Below, one piece after another: positions 1 to 11,105 of a stretch of 62,000 nucleotides of DNA. Numbering within the stretch: position 1 is the first letter of the stretch; each line of letters opens with the position of its first letter. The DNA comes from Glandiceps talaboti (taxonomy: Eukaryota; Hemichordata; Enteropneusta; Spengelidae). A program made the translations under genes and the position numbers. The DNA lies in NCBI RefSeq assembly GCF_964340395.1, contig NC_135552.1:17064694-17126693 (forward strand), in the 5' to 3' direction. Below the pieces are notes generated by a model. The model had not been told where the DNA came from. It saw only the letters and a list, made by a program, of their open reading frames with translations, and did not search any database.

Positions 1-570
1 ACAAAAAAAAGTGTGTACATACAATATATGCATGTCAGAGCTTATTTCAACTTAACCTGATACAAATGTGAAGTAATGTATGGATCAGTTTCACGTCCCA
101 TTGTTTCATGACTATCACAAAAAAGCCTGAACGACAGTTATGCTTGTCATTAAAAAATCACAATACAAATTTAGAAAATAGACGTTCACTTCAAATACCT
201 ACACTCATGTTATCAAAAGTGAGTTAACATGTGATCCCGACGTTCATCCTTAAGGTCAAACAACCAATCTTGGTCTGTGTAGTCACAAATTATATAAGTG
301 ACTACAATTTCCACTTATAGAATTAGTCAATAATATTCAAACCCTTATGAGAAGTATTCACTTTGCATCTGCTTATATACGTGCTTGTAAGAGATGGTTG
401 GAAGATCTGTCGTTGACATTATGTATATGAACAGAACAAAAATGCCTAAGCATATTATCGGATATATGTATATGTGGTTTACGACTATGTTCTTTGACAG
501 CCAACAACAATACTAATAGCATGATTTAATATTCCTGACTATACATCTTAATTTATTTACTTCTGAACAG

Positions 571-780
571 CCAGGTAACGGATTTGGATGGATAGATGGA
601 ACAAAACTGGAGCCTGACTTTACACCATGGAATCGAGGAGAGCCAAACAATGGCAATGTTGGAAAATCAGTTCAACTGGATATGCGAACTCTTGGTCAGC
701 CATCTCTATTGTGGAATGACGTACCATTCGATTATTCCATTTCTGAATATCGCTATATATGTGAAAAAGCTCTTTCTTAA
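571..780 (+). CDS. C-type lectin domain, last exon (partial gene)
   Basis: An AG acceptor at 569-570 is followed by a 69-codon open frame ending in TAA at 778-780. The product has the end of a C-type lectin carbohydrate-recognition fold: WIDGT, then GEPNN (the EPN triplet that in this family usually goes with mannose-type sugars), then WND (calcium site), then YICEK at the C-terminus. The upstream exons lie before the window. The second disulfide is missing: the cysteine before the VQL strand is Ser and the one after WND is Phe (WNDVPF), while the final Cys (YIC) remains. It is probably secreted or the tip of a larger receptor; that is inference, as no signal peptide is in view. Confidence 0.75.
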   Translation, partial: PGNGFGWIDGTKLEPDFTPWNRGEPNNGNVGKSVQLDMRTLGQPSLLWNDVPFDYSISEYRYICEKALS

Positions 781-1302
781 CTTTTGAATGAAACCCGTCG
801 TATCTTCTCATGTTGGCGTAGTGGTGATTATGAGATCTGATAATTTGACATCTTTATGATTTGTACACTAGTCTACTAAAAGAGGTTCATTGATTATAAT
901 ATAGTTGATTAATTTATTCATTCTTTATCCTCATTCATTTTGTATGAAGCGTTAAGTACGTGTAGTTGAGCAAAATGCAAACAATAAGGCCTTGATAAAC
1001 GTAAGGAAAATAATACCGATCATTAAAACAGCTACCTGTGAAAGGCTTGTATAAAAGCTTGATTGACAGTACTCTATATTTAATGCTATCTTACCACTGC
1101 GCTTGGGGTTCGAGCTTGGGATTTGATTATTAAATATGCCATGCTGTCCATCATACGGTTAGAAGTTATCTTTAAGTGACAAGAAGCATGTCGTTCGAAT
1201 ACTATGGCACTGGGTTACTAAACTGCAGGGTTTTTTTTTTTTAGCACAACTGAACTGATAAGGTTCAGTAGTGATATAGGTATGGTGCGGTGTCTGTCCG
1301 TC

Positions 1303-1304
<2 letters not shown>

Positions 1305-1365
<61 letters not shown>
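1305..1365. repeat. (GT)n microsatellite
   Basis: About 30 uninterrupted GT units. The DNA just after it (ACTTAAACTCAAAAACCGCC onward) has the look of a dispersed repeat abutting its microsatellite; I could not find a second copy in the window. Confidence 0.95.
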
Positions 1366-1369
<4 letters not shown>

Positions 1370-2509
1370 CTTAAACTCAAAAACCGCCAGACCAATGCCT
1401 TGGTATTTGGTAGGGATATTACTTGTGGTGTCTAGTTGGGAAATTGTTCAAAGCAAAATGATCGCATCACATGTATATGATTTTGGTCAAAAAAATTAAA
1501 CTCGAAAACTACCGGGTATATTGGTCTGAAATTAGGTGGGAACGTTCTTAGGTGTAAAAATGTGTCTTTTTGTTCAAAAATCTTTAATTCTAAAGTCACT
1601 TAGGAGATCGGGCTAATGCAAATTAGGTGTAAAAATGTGAACTTTGGTCAAAAACTTATATATCAACACGTACTTGGTAAATGTGACTGAAATTTGGTGA
1701 GATGTTTCTAGAAGTGATATTCTGCAGATTTTGTTCAAAACATTTTGACACAATTGGCCCTAGCATACATGAACACGCCCTAGCAACAACCACATGCCAG
1801 TATATTTTGCTAAAATAACAACATCATCTGGTAGGTAGGTAAGTAAACATTACAAAATGTATGCAGATATCCCTAGTAACCATGACCATGCCCATAGCAA
1901 CAACTATGTATGAGCGTAGCTTGTCACGGATAAAAGTATTTTTGCTTCAAGATCAGTCATTGGATGTTCTTTTAACACTGAACTCAGTATGTCACTGATA
2001 AAAAAAAAAACCAGTTACTGTGGCTAATAGGGTATCGGCTCAGCTTGTAACGAATAGTTCGTTAAACTTTATAATTGTGTAAAATTTACACACAGAAAAA
2101 AACAATGTTTATGCATTCATATTTATTTCCATGAGACCTTGAAGAAACAGTCCATCACTAAAAATTTCCTATAACCCCAATAAAGATTTCTCAATAAAGT
2201 ACAGTTCGGTCAAATATAGCTTGTTGATCATTAAATAACACAGCAACTCTTCGCTGCAAAATCTGTAACGGAAGAATACATTTAGATACGGCTTAAGTCC
2301 GAAACACTACATTTACTCTAATATTTACAACCCATCAACTTCAAGTTGCCACTGTAGAAAATTGCCATCTCGAAGAGTATTATGAAATGTTCGACAAAAG
2401 TGCTGTCTCCCTTTTTTAAGTTGGTAAATATTTCAATATTAAACGCATATTCTACATTTTAGAATTCTCAGAATATATTTAGAATGTACGTGGAAATAAA
2501 CAAGACGAG

Positions 2510-2733
2510 ACGAGGAGGGGAGGGGAGAGGATGGGAGGGGAGGGGAGAGGAGAAGAGAAGAGAAGAAAAGAAGAGATGAGAAGAGAGGAGAGGAGTGGAG
2601 TGGAGTGGAGTGGAGTAGAGTAGAGTAGAGTAGAATAGAGTAGAGTAGAGTATAGAAGAGAAGAGAGGAGAAGAGAAGAGAAGAGAAGAGAAGAGAAGAG
2701 AAGAGAAGAGAAGAGAAGAGAAGAGAAGAGAAG
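2510..2733. repeat. Purine-rich GA minisatellite
   Basis: All-purine blocks change from GAGGG to AGTGG, to AGTAG, to AAGAG units, a graded simple repeat. It lies roughly 100 bases past the stop codon of the minus-strand Cys-rich exon. Confidence 0.9.
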
Positions 2734-2846
2734 TTTAATATAATTTGAAAATGTTAAGAATTGGAGATTGGTGATGTAAAATATAAGTTACATCTATTAA
2801 TCAATATAATGAATACATTTTACAAATACAGTCGTTCTTACCGTTT

Positions 2847-3139
2847 TCAATATATTATTTTGTAAACATGATTGGACCATGGACCACCTTCACCATCACT
2901 TGCACATTCAGTCCATGGCCCATACTTGTCATAGGTGTGACATGCGATGGCACTCGATGCACACCATCCGCCATTTTGGACAGCAAAGCAATCGAATCCC
3001 CGGTCAGCTGCTACAGCAGCGCACTTCTCTAAAGCATTTTCACGGGTCACGTAGTGTCCGTCAAGTCTTGCATCGGAACCTTCCAGTGTCGGGATAGCAC
3101 GAATGGAAGTGTCTTTATAACAACCTATTGATCTGTATA
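2847..3139 (-). CDS. Secreted Cys-rich module protein, last exon (partial)
   Basis: On the minus strand an AG acceptor (bases 3141-3140) opens about 96 codons to a TGA at 2849-2847. The product is one compact module: GCYKDTSIRAIPTLEG near its start, an aromatic/basic middle with paired cysteines, then VQNGGWCASS and a GEGGPWSNHVYKI terminus. I recognise the GCYKD...NGGWC...GEGGPW pattern as a repeat module common in extracellular proteins of marine invertebrates. It resembles lectin-like WSC/apple modules in spacing, but I cannot assign a named Pfam family. Upstream exons would lie at higher coordinates; none was recognised. A minus-strand ATTAAA at 2739-2734 could be the poly(A) signal. Confidence 0.6.
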
Positions 3140-3830
3140 CTGAACAAGTAAAGAGGTATGGTATTAAGGGGCTACACATTCTGAATATAATGATCAATTG
3201 AATGCAGTGTGGTTGATGAAGAGATTTTAGTCCAAACTATACCAGATTTGAACTGAATGCCTTCCGTAGAGGTAGTCTTGCAATTTCATGATTTATGCAA
3301 AAAATTAAGCTGTATAGCTCTGATTTTTCAAGTCCAAGTGAAAGTTAGTTGTCAAAAATGTTGTTCAAATGCCCGCTTCCTTTTCTTAGCACACGAAAGC
3401 TTGCCATCCTCGACTTCACTCGACTTTCGTGATCCCCTTCATAACGCATCAGAAACTTTACACACTTAATGGTAAGCACCGTATTATTGCCGTACTTCGT
3501 CCCTGGGTAAAGTGTATACATTCCTTTTTCGATCAAGATTGACAGACGCACCATGTACTAGTACTCCAAATCCTATAAGTTTCTGCTTCCAACTTTCATC
3601 AACTTTGCCACATATAGTTTTGTCGCACTAAAACCACCGTCCGCATGTGCGTGTTGAACTTCCTTAGGCCTTCTGTCCCACTAAATTCACCAGGCATTTA
3701 CAAGTCTGTTTGTCTACTCGTCGCATCGCAGACAACTAATTTAGTGGTCGCATGTAGACTATTTCACACTCCTGCATAGCTCTATCAGTGTCGCCGTCAA
3801 TCAAAATAGAGATATATTTAGCTTCGCTTC

Positions 3831-3965
3831 CCGGGGGGGGGGGGGGGTACTCCCATTAATTGGGTATACGTGTACGTGCCGCCCTTTGGGGTATGGTTTT
3901 TTGCCCTTTGGTCTAAAACGGGTACTGTCATTTTAGAGCTAATGAGTCTAAAATGAGATCCCCAT
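3831..3965. repeat. Poly-G / GTACTCCC dispersed-repeat fragment
   Basis: A run of about 17 G followed by TACTCCCATTAATTGGGTAT and a segment alternating GGTA/CCCTTTGG words. The poly-G plus GTACTCCC opening resembles a repeat I have seen in other marine invertebrate genomes. No coding content. Confidence 0.4.
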
Positions 3966-4028
3966 TTTTTCTTCCGTAAGGAAGAGATATATTTATGGAT
4001 GGAAGTCTGTGTGTCTCTGTGTCTCTGT

Positions 4029-4039
4029 GTCTCTGTGTA

Positions 4040-4070
<31 letters not shown>

Positions 4071-4071
4071 G
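4029..4071. repeat. (CTGT)n microsatellite
   Basis: GTCTCTGT units merging into about seven CTGT units. Confidence 0.9.
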
Positions 4072-4879
4072 TCATCGTTTTCTCCATAACGGCTTGCTCA
4101 ATTCAAAGGTAGGGTGTTAATCTGGGGATTAACAGCTCGATCCTTGCCTTGGGTACGCTACAAGGGTCTTTAGCACTTTCAACGTTATACCGAAAGCTAC
4201 CGAAGTCCCTCTTCGGGTACTATCGGCGTTTTGTTGTTTAAACAGCACAGCAACATCGGTAAGGGTCAAAAGTCCGATAGCATTATTTTCAACCGGAAGC
4301 CGACAATTTCTGCGGAAACAGCTTGAAAATCGAGCGAGATTTAGCCGAGTTATTGCCTTTTAAAACTGGCATGTTTGGGATGGTCAAAATTATGAATATA
4401 TAGCGGTACAAGTGTACAAAGTGCAAAGTAAAAATATGTATTTTGAAAGTGTCAATAACATGTAGTACTCATAAACTTTCTTTGTTTTTAAAGGATCGAC
4501 GGACCATTTATTTTAAGGTATGTTGTTATGATGAGAAACAAAGAATTAAGCACGGGCGCCATCAAATCGCATGACGATTTATTGATTTTAACGATATAAG
4601 GAAAAAAGGGAATTAAACAAAAACTTATGAAACGACTTAACAACGAAGAAATAAACGTAAGTATCGAATCTGCGAGACATAGGAACGAAAGAAACAAATA
4701 TTTGGCCGTTGAGAGCACTGTATTAATGCAACGGAGCACGTACCCCGTCTCAGGGGCTTGGGATTGGTCATATGTTTTGTTTATTGTTTACTTTCACATT
4801 TTGCATTTTGGGTGTTTTGGTGTGCGTTTTTTTTAAAAAAACTATAGCTATCTGATCTGGTGTGAGTCAATTTTGACTG

Positions 4880-4980
4880 TTCTGTTGTTGGTGTAATACC
4901 CAGGGTGTAATAAACCAGCTTTACTATGACTACCGTATTAATTATTTATGAGTTAGTTCTACTGAGCGCCCTCAACCCTC
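4880..4980. repeat. Dispersed repeat, copy 1
   Basis: Shares a near-identical core (TAATAAACCAGCTTTACTAT, then ATTAAT, TATGAGTT and ACTGAGC blocks) with 6782-6860 in the same orientation. No coding capacity; probably a truncated transposon end. Confidence 0.6.
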
Positions 4981-5939
4981 TTCCCCACGCGCCATAAAAG
5001 AGTCCTTTTTCATGGTGAGTTTGAACGCGGAAGGTCACCAGTGCCCCTAGCTTAATATCCTTCCCTAGTCACAATTGGAATTGAAATTAAGAAATCTAAC
5101 ACCAAGACAAATCCTCAAAGTATGTTGTTACATGCAATACTATTTAAATTATGTTATCATCATGAAAACTTACAGTATTCATTCAAGGTACTAAGTCAAG
5201 TCAGTATTCTTAGTAATTTGATGTGATGATAGTGTTTTGGTTTGTTTCAGCATTTGCCAAGCAACAGTTAGGATAAACCTTTGACAAGAAACTTGAAAGG
5301 TTTACACACACATATATATATATATATATACTCGAGAATTTGACATTTGATGCTAGTTTCTGCACTTTATACAGTACAACAAACATTTTTAGCTCATACC
5401 CTGGAAGCAGTTTTTTCTCTCTCTTGAGTTGGCCAGCATATTTTTTTCCTGCTTGCGGCCGATGACAACTTTTGTTTTCCCATCCCACCCCCACCCCCCG
5501 AAATCAAATGGTGTACTCTTTAAAGTAAATTTCTCTCTACAACTTCTAACGATTGTACACTCCCTGTTTCCATCTGTGAGAGAAGAATGAATTAAACTAG
5601 TGGGTCATAGTACCGTATCAGTACAACTGGTTCATTGGTTGACGTCACGACTCACGAATATATATGTAGTGTCGCAACTGTCCCATCTGATTGAACAGTA
5701 AGAAACAGTAAGATAAATTCAAAAGAGTTTGTTGTAGCCTGAAGTTGAAAACATTATATATATGAATAGTTAATGGTGATGATAGTTGGTGGGGTATTGT
5801 CGCTTTGGGCCCGAGAATTGAGATATGGGGTAGTAAATCTAAAGGGTATTGGGGAGGTAGTTGTGTCTGGGAATTTTTGGGGTGGGGCAGGTGTATGGGA
5901 CCATGCGTCAATGGTAGATACAAATGTAGGTGTGCGGGG

Positions 5940-6002
5940 TTTTGGGGTTGTTGTTTGTTTGTTTGTTTGTTTTTTTTGGGGGGGGGGTTGGGGGGGGGGG
6001 GC
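5940..6002. repeat. GTTT / poly-G low-complexity tract
   Basis: Five GTTT units, T8, then two poly-G runs separated by TT; a potential G-quadruplex strand. Confidence 0.85.
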
Positions 6003-6781
6003 AATGCCTACGTGAACAGTGTGGCCTTCGTTTATATGTGTGATTTAGGGCCTGTGGAGGAGGGTATTGTTTTGTCGTTATAAGCTGTTTGCACAAAAAA
6101 TACAGGTGTGTAGATTTGAGGTTGAAACGTTACAGTTGTTGGGACTCGTAGACAGTTGGCCTTGAACCTAACCCGGCAGTTCATTTTATGCTTAGCCTAC
6201 TTTAGTTACTGAATATATACACACCAACTCCTGACTGAAAGCTGAATTCATTGTCTGTCCATTCTGCTTGGTTGCAGTCTTTACATGCATTGTCAAAAAT
6301 AAATCAAATGTTATGGCTGTTGCCACAACAGTGTCATCACACAACTGGTGACCAGGCTTATTGTAGAGAACCTCAAAAGGAAAGTATACTGACCTCATTG
6401 AAATCTTGGCATCATATGAGGTTCTTTATCCACAATTCTGTGGCCTTAACTTAGCCTTGTACTTTACACAAAACCCATGTCACCTAGGAAATATAAGACA
6501 AGGAAACAAACAAACAAACCAACAAAAGATGTATTAGTTGTAAGCGTGGGATATAAAAATCACACATTGTACTGCATATCGTCGTACACTCTGATCGTCA
6601 AAACTGACACCAAATTTGTGCATGAGACATGCAAGCACCTCTTTGACTTTACAGGTGATAATTTACAAATGTTTTGTTTACCTTTTGCTCTGTAAAAAAT
6701 ATATTTCCCTACAAGGTGCCATGTAATAAATAATGGTTTGAAACTCTGGTGTTGTTTTTTTCTAAATCAATTTAAACTTGT

Positions 6782-6860
6782 TCTCTTGTTGGCTTTAATA
6801 AACCAGCTTTACTATGACTACATTATTAATGAGTTATGAGTTTGTTCAACTGAGCACCCG
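6782..6860. repeat. Dispersed repeat, copy 2
   Basis: Second copy of the 4880-4980 repeat, about 85 percent alike by eye, differing by small indels around the ATTAAT block. Confidence 0.6.
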
Positions 6861-6899
6861 TTGGACCGTTCATCCTGCCTCGTCCCCACTCACCATGTA

Positions 6900-8440
6900 A
6901 TTAGTACTCTATTGTACATATAGTTACCAGTATTTTAACAAAAACTCTTTTTTTAAAGAAAGAAATTAAACAATAAACAATAACCAGATATTAACTATTT
7001 GTAAACAAATATGGCCAATTCCAAGCCCCGGTGGTTCAATCAGAACATACATAAGGATTTGCTCTGAGTGAAGGGTTAATCCAAAAAAAACCGTCAGCTA
7101 TGTGACTTTTTTTTGGACTGAGGGCTTTCTATCTCACTGTACCAAGTTTTCAATTTAAATATGCGACTTAAGTGTCATGTAACGAAAAGGACCATTGTGC
7201 CAATGTGGTATTATGGTGGTCTACTGTGCTTAAGGGGACGATCGCAATGTCGCACAAGCGCAATATATACAAAACGAACACCGTTCCTTTAGGACAACAC
7301 CCCCCCCCCCCCTCCACCTCATAAAACAACGTTCACAAGTGTGATATTACACGTTTGGAAACCATGTTGAAAACTGCCGCGGTCACACCACTACGATCGA
7401 TGTTATACACAACAACAACAACGTAATATGACGGTAAACATGAAGTTCCAACCTTATGAACTGTTTACTGAGATGATGGGTAAACACGTCAAAGTACTAC
7501 CTGAATCCCAGCACTTTATGTCACATCAGAAATAATTTTTTATCAACTTATCAACATCTAATTAGTAAATACAGAAAGCTTTTATCATTGAAGGAGTGAA
7601 AGTTTTTGAAATTTGGTAAGAAGTGCGAAAATGAAGTTAATTTCTAGTTCAGCAATCGCATTGATGCCAGACCCCCACCCGGCACCCCCGCCCCCAAACG
7701 AACAAAGTTCGCTTATTGAGCTTGTGTAACATTGTGTGGTCGTCCCTAACTCAGGGGCTATAGGCTGGTCAAGATGAAAATTTGATATGATTGTTCAGTG
7801 ACACACTTAACATGTAGTTACCAGTACTGTTAGCATTTACTGGCAACTGAGGGGGCGCCACTGTCGGGTTATACTTCCATGGTTTTATATCTGAATAAGT
7901 AACGTTCTCTCCTTCATCGTATAACACAATAAATTAAAATTTACCAGTTCATCATAGCATACATTCTTGATGCCGATAGAACTGAGTTGATGAGTTTACA
8001 CTTTTTATTTTAAATTCAAATGGCGTGACAGGTCGTAATTCGTTTGTGTAGGTGTAGCCTTCCCCGTCCACTGTATATGGTTTTTGTGTGTATAAATAGT
8101 CCAATGACGTAGCGCTTCACCCCCAACCCCCTTGAATAATCTTTTTAAGCATGTTTGTGGAATTTCTACCAGATGAAAGGACTTTCTATGGATTTAGAAA
8201 ATGATTCAGATGCTAAATCATGCACTCTATAGAAAGCACAAGAGCCCTCTCAACGACACAATTGCGTGTTGTTACCCGGGTACCCAGAGACACTAATTCA
8301 CGAAAATGAAAGTCGTGTTGACTGTCACGCGATGATATAGTACATACATAGCCATATTATTCATCGCGGTGAGGCAATGCTTACATTCAGACGGACCAGC
8401 TACATGTACAAACTACCCAAGGGAGGGGGTGACTTGTTCG
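6900..8440. other. Gene-free stretch, nothing recognised
   Basis: No open frame with recognisable protein character, no splice-bounded exon pattern, no long inverted repeat. Only a short poly-C tract near 7300 stands out. Confidence 0.5.
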
Positions 8441-8449
8441 TGGTTAAAG

Positions 8450-8479
8450 CATAGACCCTGCACGAAAGTAGGGTCTATG
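8450..8479. mobile_element. Short hairpin insertion, family I, copy a
   Basis: A 10-bp perfect stem (CATAGACCCT and AGGGTCTATG) closes a 10-base loop. The 30-bp unit is flanked on both sides by GTTAAAG (8443-8449 and 8480-8486), so it looks like an insertion with a 7-bp target-site duplication. No protein is encoded. Confidence 0.7.
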
Positions 8480-8497
8480 GTTAAAGTTTGGGAGTAG

Positions 8498-8600
8498 TCT
8501 AGAGTACAGTCGCTCTATATACGTGTCTAGAGGCTATCATGGCGTATCAATGGCTTCGAATTTTCAAGGTGTAGACAAATCTAGAGATAGCCTCTAGATT
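8498..8600. mobile_element. ~103-bp inverted-repeat element with 13-bp direct repeats
   Basis: Bounded by identical AGTTTGGGAGTAG at 8485-8497 and 8601-8613. Inside, TCTAGAGGCTATC (8526-8538) is exactly inverted at 8586-8598, and TCTAGAG lies at the left edge. A small non-autonomous DNA element is the simplest reading. Confidence 0.5.
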
Positions 8601-8796
8601 AGTTTGGGAGTAGCATATTATACACATATTGTCATCATAGACCAACATTAATTGAAAATATTACAATGAGTGTTCATACCTACCAAATGATTCAAAATTG
8701 ATATCCTTAATAAATGATGATAATATAATTAAATGTTGCACAATATATAAACATATGCTCAGACATGAGACCGCAACTAATAACCACCATTTCATT

Positions 8797-8953
8797 CATC
8801 CATTCATTCATCCATTCATTCATTCATTCATTCATTCATTCATTCATCCATCCATTCATTCATTCATTCATTCATTCATTCATTCATTCAGTTATTCATT
8901 CATTCATTCATTCATTCATTCATTCATTCATTCATTCATTCATTCATTCATTA
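8797..8953. repeat. (CATT)n microsatellite
   Basis: About 39 imperfect CATT units. Next to it lies the dispersed repeat at 8985-9096, suggesting that the microsatellite grew from that repeat's tail. Confidence 0.95.
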
Positions 8954-8984
8954 GCATGTTTTAATTAAGTAATAGCTTTTCTTT

Positions 8985-9096
8985 TTTATCTTTAATATGA
9001 CACAATCACATTTCTTCACATACTTCACTTTTATTTTACTTTACTTGCTGTTCCATTTTAGTTTTGTAACTTTTAGTAATTCCTCTGGGAATGATC
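8985..9096 (-). repeat. Dispersed repeat end, copy 1 (minus)
   Basis: Its reverse complement begins with CCCAGAGGAATTACTAAAAG and matches 22535-22645 on the plus strand through AAATAAAA- and ATTAAAGAT-containing blocks. Probably the 3' end of a SINE or LINE. Confidence 0.55.
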
Positions 9097-9159
9097 AAAT
9101 GATTATGTCCCAGTGCTTGAATAACTTGGCATCATTACATCTCGTTGTTTCCGTTTCTG

Positions 9160-9179
9160 CATAGACCCTACACGAAATG
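9160..9179. mobile_element. Short hairpin insertion, family I, copy b (right arm lost)
   Basis: Begins CATAGACCCTACACGAA like copy a but lacks most of the right arm. Flanks GTTTCTG (9153-9159) and GTTTATG (9180-9186) match at 6 of 7 positions. Confidence 0.5.
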
Positions 9180-9774
9180 GTTTATGTAATAAAGCTCCAA
9201 ACCAGGAGGGGGTAGCGAGTGATTCCATAAACGGGTCAATGAATGGACGGGTCTTCCAGTCTAATATTTTTTTGTGTCATTTTTATGGCAACGCTCTTAA
9301 ACCATTATGTAATCCGAACCCGAATAATCTTCAGCCCACTGTCTGTGCTCAGACCATCAGACATTTTAATGGTCTGCGTTAAAACAAAAGAAGCCTCCAA
9401 AAGGGGTGTTAATTTGAAATGCAAATGTTATTACATGATTACATAAATTGACATCTGCGAACAGAATGGAGCATAAAAGAGGAGAGAGAGGGGCGGGCAA
9501 CTGCTACATCTACCTTCAAGCGATGTTGACACTATTTGTTGTAATCCATAGGGCATTGTCTATCCCATTCTCACAAGCCAGACAGGTAGTTTCCCGTAAA
9601 AAGGGACAAAAATCAAGTAATTTTTTTTAAAGTCTTCTTTGATAAAATGTGACTACAGTAGTAATTAAAGTATACAGGTGGCGATAACCTAAATTTCAAA
9701 CGTAGTACATATGCAGACATATGGCGATCTTGAATGCTTACTTTGTCATACATGAGGCAATGCATATTAAAATG

Positions 9775-10066
9775 GTCATATGGATGAGGATTGGGTATTT
9801 ATTTTAGATTTTTAATTCATAAAACAATTTTATCATGGCCTCTTATCTCAAACATCAACATAAAATAACATTGACAAAGTCTGTGTTTGTAACTCATTGC
9901 ATTGCAAAATGCTATAGATTTTTACACATTTTTTATGCTTTTGTAATTTATTGAGTTACAAACAAGGACTAAGCATATGTTGTTTCACATTGATTTTTCA
10001 TGTAGGAAGCCATGTTTTTTGTAAATTAAAAATCCAAAATAAATACCCAATCCTCATCCATGTGAC
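9775..10066. mobile_element. Fold-back/MITE-like element
   Basis: About 45-bp terminal arms (9775-9819 and 10022-10066) are inverted copies containing ATGGATGAGGATTGGGTAT, with a second inner inverted pair built on TTTGTAACTCA. A third relic of the arm occurs at 40745-40785. No coding capacity. Confidence 0.65.
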
Positions 10067-10185
10067 AACTTGAAGGCTAGTGCTTACGTTACGTCACACG
10101 CTCCTTATCAATGTCAGGTGTTAGATTCCGATTCATATTGCTCAAGTGATGTTTTGTGACATATTCTTGTTCTTCTCACTTTAAC

Positions 10186-10217
10186 CATGGATCTATTATC
10201 TCAATAATAGATCCATG
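10186..10217. mobile_element. Short hairpin insertion, family III
   Basis: Perfect 14-bp stem starting CATGGATCT with a 4-base loop CTCA. Flanks CTTTAAC (10179-10185) and CTCTAAC (10218-10224) match 6 of 7. The left flank is the reverse complement of the duplication around copy a of family I. Confidence 0.6.
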
Positions 10218-10999
10218 CTCTAACCATGTCCTTCCTATCTCCATGACGCCTATAATGGCAGCATGACTCGATCGAAACACAGACAATGCTCTCTATTCGA
10301 GACAATACCTTAATTAACACAGCTCTCCTTTGTCACTACAATACAAAAAAGTCGTTTACTTTATACACAGATATGGGAGAATCTCCATTGTCTGTGGTTT
10401 ATCGCATTTTCAGCATTACACAGGTAGGTATGGCACCACTCAATCATCTGCATTTCCAATAGGGTCGCTAAGCCATGTGGTCGATACTCTCACTTTATCG
10501 AGATGGAAGAAGAGTCTTGGCATTGTGAATGACGCTAGCTGCATTTTGAGAGGCAATAGATAGTGGACGATTTCTTATTTAGACGGGTTTTATTTCGGCA
10601 TATGTCATCGTCAACATATTATATTATATTAACGCAGTCAGGGGCTATGCACTCATGTGATGGCCAAGTAATTCTGAACTTGGAATACACATTCAGAGAG
10701 GGAAATCTACCTCTTCTGTCGATGCATTCAATTCTAGGGTGCAACTAGTGTTTTACAAATTATAACATGAACATGACCTTTTGGTGGACGGACGACATCG
10801 TCTGAATTTGCGCCTTGTTTGGATTTAGGATGAATAAATCCACCAAACCTTGATATGCCTTATAAATATATAATTGGGATATCGCTGTTTTGGAATTTCG
10901 TTATATTTCTATGTTTTACCACTGTCCATCTATAGGTCCAATCACACCTTGACATAAAGGACCATATGGTCATATTTTACAGTTAGTCGTTAGTTTGTC

Positions 11000-11028
11000 C
11001 ATAGACCCTACATGGAGGCGGGTCTATG
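11000..11028. mobile_element. Short hairpin insertion, family I, copy c
   Basis: CATAGACCC and GGGTCTATG arms around a 11-base loop, 29 bp in all, flanked by identical GTTTGTC at 10993-10999 and 11029-11035. Confidence 0.7.
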
Positions 11029-11052
11029 GTTTGTCCCGAGGAAGGCGACATC

Positions 11053-11105
11053 ACTTTTTTCATGTTTACGCTTCGATAATATCGAAGCGTAAACATGAAA
11101 AAAGT
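11053..11105. repeat. 53-bp perfect palindrome
   Basis: 26-bp arms, each other's exact reverse complement, around a single central base (11079); the arms contain CATGTTTACGCTTCGAT. It lies 24 bp past family I copy c but has no matching flanking repeat. Confidence 0.9.

Noticed and set aside
6192-6398. Possible short C-terminal exon on the minus strand (DNACKDCNQAEW...)
   Set aside because: No acceptor AG in front of the reading frame and no recognisable domain.
8797-8953. CRISPR-like array
   Set aside because: Units are 4 bp without spacers, in an animal genome; it is a microsatellite.
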